Source of the DNA: Segetibacter sp. 3557_3
GTDB taxonomy: Bacteria; Bacteroidota; Bacteroidia; Chitinophagales; Chitinophagaceae
DNA: 64,000 nt
Direction: 5' to 3'
Assembly: GCF_004354985.1 (NCBI RefSeq)
Contig: NZ_SMSK01000002.1
Location: 248,001-312,000, forward strand
The position numbers and the translations under genes were made by a program. Every line of letters begins with the position of its first letter. The first letter of the stretch is position 1. This document shows positions 59,862-64,000 of the stretch, in pieces. The notes below the pieces were generated by a model. It saw only the letters and a program-made list of their open reading frames with translations, was not told the origin of the DNA and did not search any database.

Positions 59862-61306
59862 TGAAAATTCTACTTACCGGTGCCACCGGCTATATTGCAC
59901 AACGGCTGTTACCTGTCTTGCTTGAAAACGGACATGAAGTAATTTGTTGTGTTCGCGATGCCAACCGCTTTAACACAGAAAAATATGCGAGCTACAACCT
60001 TAAAGTAATCCAGGTAAACTTTCTCGACAAAGAAACCCTCAAGGCTATACCCGACGACATCGATGCAGCATATTACCTGATACATTCTATGTCTACCACA
60101 GGCGAAGACTTTAAGGAACTTGAAGAAACTACCGCGCTACATTTTCGGGAAAGAATCGGCCAGACAGCTGCAAAACAAGTGATTTACCTCAGCGGGATCA
60201 TCAACGAACAAAAGCTATCAAAGCACCTCGAGTCGCGAAAGAAAGTTGAAGAGGTACTATCACAAGGAACTTATGCGTTAACCACCCTAAGGGCAGGTAT
60301 AATCGTGGGATCAGGTAGTGCGTCGTTTGAAATCATTCGCGACCTGGTGGAAAAGCTGCCGGTGATGATAACACCTCGCTGGGTGGAAACGCTTTGTCAG
60401 CCTATAGCCATCAGAAATGTTATCGAGTTTCTTTATGGAGTCCTTTTAAGGGGAGAAACATACAAGCAAAGCTTCGACATTGGCGGCCCCGATATCATGA
60501 GCTATAAACAGATGTTGCTGCAATTCGCAGCAGTTCGGAAATTAAAGCGCCGCATATTTGTGGTGCCTGTTATGACCCCAAGATTGTCATCTTACTGGTT
60601 ATATTTTGTAACATCTACTTCTTATGCACTTGCGGTTAACCTGGTTGACAGCATGAAGGTAGAAGTTGTTTGCAAGGAGAATAAGCTGAAGGACCTGCTT
60701 GGCATCAACCTGATTAATTATAAACGGGCCATTGCCCTGGCGTTTGATAAGATAGAACAGGACCAGGTATTATCAAGCTGGAAAGACGCGCTTACAAGTA
60801 ATACATTGTATTATGGTATTTCGAAACATATGGAGATACCCGTAAACGGTTGCTTTAAAGACAAGCGCAGTTTAAAAATTGCCGACAGTTCAAAAGTGCT
60901 TAAGCGAATATGGGCAATCGGTGGAAGCAATGGCTGGTACTACGGTAATTGGTTATGGGGTATTCGCGGGCACCTCGACAAATTGGCGGGAGGTGTGGGC
61001 CTTCGTCGTGGCAGAAAACATCCAACGGAGATATCGGCAGGTGATACCCTTGATTTCTGGCGGGTTCTGTTGGCAAGTAAAACGGAGAAGCGGCTGCTGC
61101 TTTATGCGGAGATGCGGCTGCCGGGTGAAGCATGGCTGGAATTCAAAATCAATTCCGACAATGTACTTGAGCAAACCGCAACTTTTCGGCCTCTGGGTAT
61201 TGCAGGGCGATTGTACTGGTACGCGGTATTGCCCTTCCATGGTTTTATTTTCCGTGGAATGATCAGGAACATAGCAGCAGAAAGTAGGTTAGCAACCGTT
61301 ACATAG
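59861..61306 (+). CDS. NAD(P)-binding protein with C-terminal DUF2867
   Basis: The 481-residue protein has an atypical SDR N-terminal half (LLTGATGYIAQRLLPVLLENGH, then YYLIHSMST and VIYLSGI) and a C-terminal DUF2867 half (from about 330; SNGWYYGNWLWGIRGHLDKLAGGVGL and the closing WYAVLPFHGFIFRGM). No clear YxxxK is present. Members are often annotated as NAD-dependent epimerases or quinone-related proteins, but the reaction is unknown. It is translationally coupled to the SDR gene before it. Confidence 0.85.
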   Translation: MKILLTGATGYIAQRLLPVLLENGHEVICCVRDANRFNTEKYASYNLKVIQVNFLDKETLKAIPDDIDAAYYLIHSMSTTGEDFKELEETTALHFRERIGQTAAKQVIYLSGIINEQKLSKHLESRKKVEEVLSQGTYALTTLRAGIIVGSGSASFEIIRDLVEKLPVMITPRWVETLCQPIAIRNVIEFLYGVLLRGETYKQSFDIGGPDIMSYKQMLLQFAAVRKLKRRIFVVPVMTPRLSSYWLYFVTSTSYALAVNLVDSMKVEVVCKENKLKDLLGINLINYKRAIALAFDKIEQDQVLSSWKDALTSNTLYYGISKHMEIPVNGCFKDKRSLKIADSSKVLKRIWAIGGSNGWYYGNWLWGIRGHLDKLAGGVGLRRGRKHPTEISAGDTLDFWRVLLASKTEKRLLLYAEMRLPGEAWLEFKINSDNVLEQTATFRPLGIAGRLYWYAVLPFHGFIFRGMIRNIAAESRLATVT

Positions 61307-61317
61307 GATTACTGTCT

Positions 61318-62244
61318 TTAGCGCCGTGCCGGCCGCACATTGCGCCCATAATATACATCTGCAGGATTACGATGACCCGCATATACGCGTTCGAGTATGT
61401 GGTACAACGTTGGGTCATATGACTTCAGGTCTTCAGGTGTTTGAACCCGGGTTTCCCCATCATAAAACTCGTAGTTTGACCAAAACCACCATTGTGTTCC
61501 CTCTGCCCAATATTCCGCTACCGTATTAATGGCATACTGCCCTTTGTACAATCCTTTCGATTTGGCAGCCTGGTAAGCGGGTTCGATCTCGGCAAACAGG
61601 GCAGAGTCGGCCGAACGCAAAGCGCCCATCATATTGTGACTGAATTCATGTACCAGTATGTTTTCACCATAATACCTCGTTCCCGGATAACCAAGCAGGT
61701 TTTCTTCAGCACAGGATGTTACAGTGCCGCCCATTCCCCGGGCGCGACGGTTCCAATACTCACGATCACTCATACTTGCAATGCCGCCCGGTTTGTCATA
61801 GTTCTCCCGTTCACCAGGTGTTAAGCGCCGGTCGTCGCGTGCAGGCTTTTTCCAGTCACGTCTTTCAGGCAAGTCAGTTTCCATTTCCGAGGCTGCCATA
61901 ACCAATACCCGGGCTTTGCGGTTAATCAGCGCATTCCTGATATCGGCCCTTTTAACCAGCATATAATTGACAATATCACGGGCAATCAGTAATGCCGCGT
62001 CGGGCACTTTGCCCGACGACACAATCGGAATTCCATACGCGTCGGAATATTTCTGGTAAAACGTATCAAGGGATAATTCGGCCGGTACCCTGGTTACCAT
62101 GGTGCTGGCGTAATCACTAATGAGTGGTTTTGTGCTCGGGGAAGTCGCAGGTGAAGGAGTAGTTTGGCTGAGCGCAACGCCAGGCCGGGCAAACAATAAG
62201 GCCACAAGTGCTAAAACAGGAATCGGCTTAAATTTATTTTTCAT
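61318..62244 (-). CDS. Putative exported zinc metallopeptidase
   Basis: The 308-residue protein has a signal peptide (ending VALSQ near residue 27), then a Thr/Pro/Ser-rich linker. The motif ILVHEFSHNMM gives HExxH (H199, E200, H203), and NTVAEYWAEGTQWWF (E244 or E248) offers a third ligand about 41-45 residues later, the gluzincin arrangement. Other conserved-looking parts are VLVMAASEMETDLPERRDW, GIASMSDREYWNRRARG and C178. The family is not recognised by name. The fold and substrate are unknown. It converges with the DUF2867 gene with an 11-bp gap. Confidence 0.7.
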   Translation of the reverse strand: MKNKFKPIPVLALVALLFARPGVALSQTTPSPATSPSTKPLISDYASTMVTRVPAELSLDTFYQKYSDAYGIPIVSSGKVPDAALLIARDIVNYMLVKRADIRNALINRKARVLVMAASEMETDLPERRDWKKPARDDRRLTPGERENYDKPGGIASMSDREYWNRRARGMGGTVTSCAEENLLGYPGTRYYGENILVHEFSHNMMGALRSADSALFAEIEPAYQAAKSKGLYKGQYAINTVAEYWAEGTQWWFWSNYEFYDGETRVQTPEDLKSYDPTLYHILERVYAGHRNPADVYYGRNVRPARR

Positions 62245-62607
62245 ATTATCGCGGAACGTATTGTTTGTAACTACCGATCAGATACACCGTATCATAAAGT
62301 TACTTTTCTGCACGCAGCCTAATTAGCCATTAATAACCTGTTTTAGTCGCTTTTTAGCTAAGCCAGCATGTCGGCGCCCATCAACACCATAAACAAGTGG
62401 GTGCCAGTAAGCTGGACAGGAATGTGGGGTGTTGAACCAGGCTAGTGGAAAAAGGGTCTTCTAAAAAACAGTTGGTCAAAAGACGTACTGGCACAAGTTT
62501 TATTATCAAATCAACAAAACGACAAACCAGCGTGTTTGTCGCAGTTCATACTTTCGGGCGTTTGATTACCCCTGTGCCCGAATAAAACCTCTAAAGTTCT
62601 CTTACAC
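62245..62607. other. Divergent non-coding region
   Basis: These 363 bases lie between the peptidase and glycosidase genes. A TAACTTTA -7-like box on the minus strand near 62293-62300 is a possible peptidase promoter. Nothing else is recognised. Confidence 0.35.
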
Positions 62608-63825
62608 ATGCTTCAAAATCCATTTAAAAGCTTCTGGATGGCTGGTTACGAGTGTACCGATCAGCTAAATGCTTTTGGTAACCGGGTAGATTTTCTGGAA
62701 GTAACCGGCCACCTTCAGCTTATCGACGAAGATTACCGCTCCCTCCATCAGTTTAATATCGGTACGGTTAGGGAAGGCATTCGCTGGAGTAAAGTTGAAA
62801 CCCGGCCTTATCAGTACGATTGGTCAACGGTTAAGTCCATGATTGAACACGGAAAGGCAAACCATATTCAACAGGTTTGGGACATTTGTCATTTTGGTTT
62901 CCCCGACGACCTTACCCCGCTTCACCCGATGTTTGCACGACGTTTTGCCGCGGTTTGTAGGGCGTTTGTTGAGTTTTACCGCGAACTTCAGCCAACAGGT
63001 CCACTGGTAATTACCCCCATCAATGAAGTGAGTTTCTTATCGTGGCTCGGAGGCGATGCCCGCGGTACCGCTCCGTATTGTATAAATCTGGGTTGGGAGG
63101 TAAAGTATAGTCTTATGCGAGCATATATAGAAGGTGTCGCTGCGATTAAAGAAGCGGATCCGACAGCACTTATCCTTACCACTGAGCCAATGGTCAATGT
63201 TGTTCCGCCAGTTGATCCGTCTGAAGAAGACATTGAATTGGCTGCCAGGTTCCACGAATACCAGTTTCAATCTGTTGACATGTTACTTGGCCGTATTTGC
63301 CCCGAGCTCGGTGGCAGGCCGGAAAATATTGATATGCTCGGGTTCAACTTCTATTACGACAACCAGTACACACCAATGCGCACTGAATACCTTTCGTGGT
63401 CGAATGAAAACAACGATCCACGGTGGGTGCCGCTACATGAGTTAATGCGCATTGCTTATGAGCGCTACAATGTGCCAATGGTACTTTCTGAAACAAGCCA
63501 TCCCGGTGAACATCGTCCACAATGGATCGAATTTATTGCCGATCAGTGCGCTAGTATACTGGAGCAAAAGGTGCCGCTGTACGGGGTTTGTTTGTACCCG
63601 ATTATCGACCGCCCGGATTGGGACCACCTTTCACCATGGCACAACGCTGGATTATGGGATGCTGAAGAGCATGGCGGAAATCCTCCGAAACGCATATTGT
63701 ACGAACCATATGCTACGGCGCTTGAATTGGCCCAAACAAGGATACATGAACTGTTAACAAGTGGCCATACCCATAGAACGCGGAAAGCTTTCAGTAATAC
63801 AGGTAAACAGGCTGCGATGGCCTGA
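62608..63825 (+). CDS. Clan-A glycoside hydrolase (GH1-like)
   Basis: The 405-residue protein looks like a (beta/alpha)8 clan-A glycosidase without a signal peptide. The acid/base Glu sits in ITPINEVSF (E140) and the nucleophile in MVLSETSHPG (E295), 155 residues apart as in retaining enzymes. Other barrel landmarks are IGTVREGIRWSKVE, WDICHFGFPDD and MLGFNFYYDNQYTP. It resembles GH1 in places but lacks the usual NEP and TENG sequences, so the family and sugar are open. A Thr/His/Arg-rich tail follows the barrel. Confidence 0.82.
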   Translation: MLQNPFKSFWMAGYECTDQLNAFGNRVDFLEVTGHLQLIDEDYRSLHQFNIGTVREGIRWSKVETRPYQYDWSTVKSMIEHGKANHIQQVWDICHFGFPDDLTPLHPMFARRFAAVCRAFVEFYRELQPTGPLVITPINEVSFLSWLGGDARGTAPYCINLGWEVKYSLMRAYIEGVAAIKEADPTALILTTEPMVNVVPPVDPSEEDIELAARFHEYQFQSVDMLLGRICPELGGRPENIDMLGFNFYYDNQYTPMRTEYLSWSNENNDPRWVPLHELMRIAYERYNVPMVLSETSHPGEHRPQWIEFIADQCASILEQKVPLYGVCLYPIIDRPDWDHLSPWHNAGLWDAEEHGGNPPKRILYEPYATALELAQTRIHELLTSGHTHRTRKAFSNTGKQAAMA

Positions 63826-63884
63826 TTCCAAATCGTTGTTTGATCGTACGGTCGATCAATCCCTTCAAACGTGAAAAGATTACG

Positions 63885-63922
63885 ATGCCCGTTGATTACT
63901 TAAAAGTGCACTCAACGGGCAT
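63885..63922 (+). terminator. Hairpin terminator after the glycosidase gene
   Basis: A perfect 11-bp stem, ATGCCCGTTGA (63885-63895) with TCAACGGGCAT (63912-63922), loop 16 nt, is followed by a short T-run. The last 78 bases of the window have no gene. Confidence 0.65.
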
Positions 63923-64000
63923 TTCAATAGACTGGATGTTCGAACCGCATATGCACACGGAAATAAACGAGAAATGCTTAAGCATCAGGTCAGATATGTT

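Overview
The window reads as a chromosomal segment of a member of the Bacteroidota, most likely in or near the Chitinophagaceae (inference). The evidence is: three large secreted proteins ending in type IX secretion (T9SS) sorting domains; -7 boxes of the Bacteroidota form TAnnTTTG; very few Shine-Dalgarno sequences; a HYC_CC_PP-type Cys protein; and many CheB/CheR and ECF sigma proteins. No rRNA, tRNA, CRISPR array, prophage or intact transposase gene was found.

Layout. 1-7.2 kb: the tail of a restriction-subunit-like nuclease domain protein, glutamate dehydrogenase, cytochrome c maturation genes (ccmB, ccmC and a CcmD-like protein, split by an EamA gene on the other strand), thymidine kinase, an unknown Bacteroidota protein and Kdo transferase WaaA. 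7.2-12.9 kb: a tight five-gene nucleotide-sugar operon (DegT aminotransferase, UDP-glucose dehydrogenase, UDP-xylose synthase, TviB-type dehydrogenase, RfbD). 13.1-17.9 kb: a set of exported Cys-rich or haem proteins with a clear copper theme (HYC_CC_PP protein, HMA protein, TlpA-like thioredoxin, beta-barrel, MbnP, MbnH-like di-haem peroxidase). 17.9-25.3 kb: beta-barrel protein, luciferase-like monooxygenase, glycosyltransferase, two-component pair, sterol-desaturase-like enzyme and a small membrane protein. 25.5-34 kb: two T9SS cargo proteins, an ECF sigma/putative anti-sigma pair and a secreted-repeat lipoprotein. 34-41.5 kb: Tex, a 1-kb non-coding region rich in hairpins and short tandem repeats, and the ybbAB-like ABC exporter divergent from a tesA-like esterase. 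41.9-50.9 kb: M23 peptidase, an acidic small protein and a CheB/CheR signalling cluster. 50.9-64 kb: a parallel beta-helix T9SS protein, pta and ackA, a GlcG-like protein, two SDR-type enzymes, a putative zinc peptidase and a clan-A glycosidase.

The two most interesting systems are the MbnP/MbnH neighbourhood and the CheB/CheR cluster. MbnP is a copper-binding protein family in which a tryptophan is oxidised to kynurenine by its di-haem partner; here the two genes overlap at TAATG and lie downstream of exported Cys-rich, metal-type genes. The CheB/CheR cluster has two CheB proteins with intact catalytic residues. They flank a 1257-residue CheB-CheR-PAS-kinase hybrid whose CheB domain has lost its catalytic Ser and His, and no CheA, CheW, receptor or flagellar gene is in view.

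A third theme is small non-coding mobile DNA. A 119-bp MITE-like element with about 21-bp terminal inverted repeats sits between pta and ackA. A second copy at 48.2-48.9 kb appears split by a nested insertion with its own inverted repeats. A 29-bp GC-rich palindrome at 29.39 kb is missing from the related copy of its host repeat at 56.68 kb, giving a natural filled/empty comparison.
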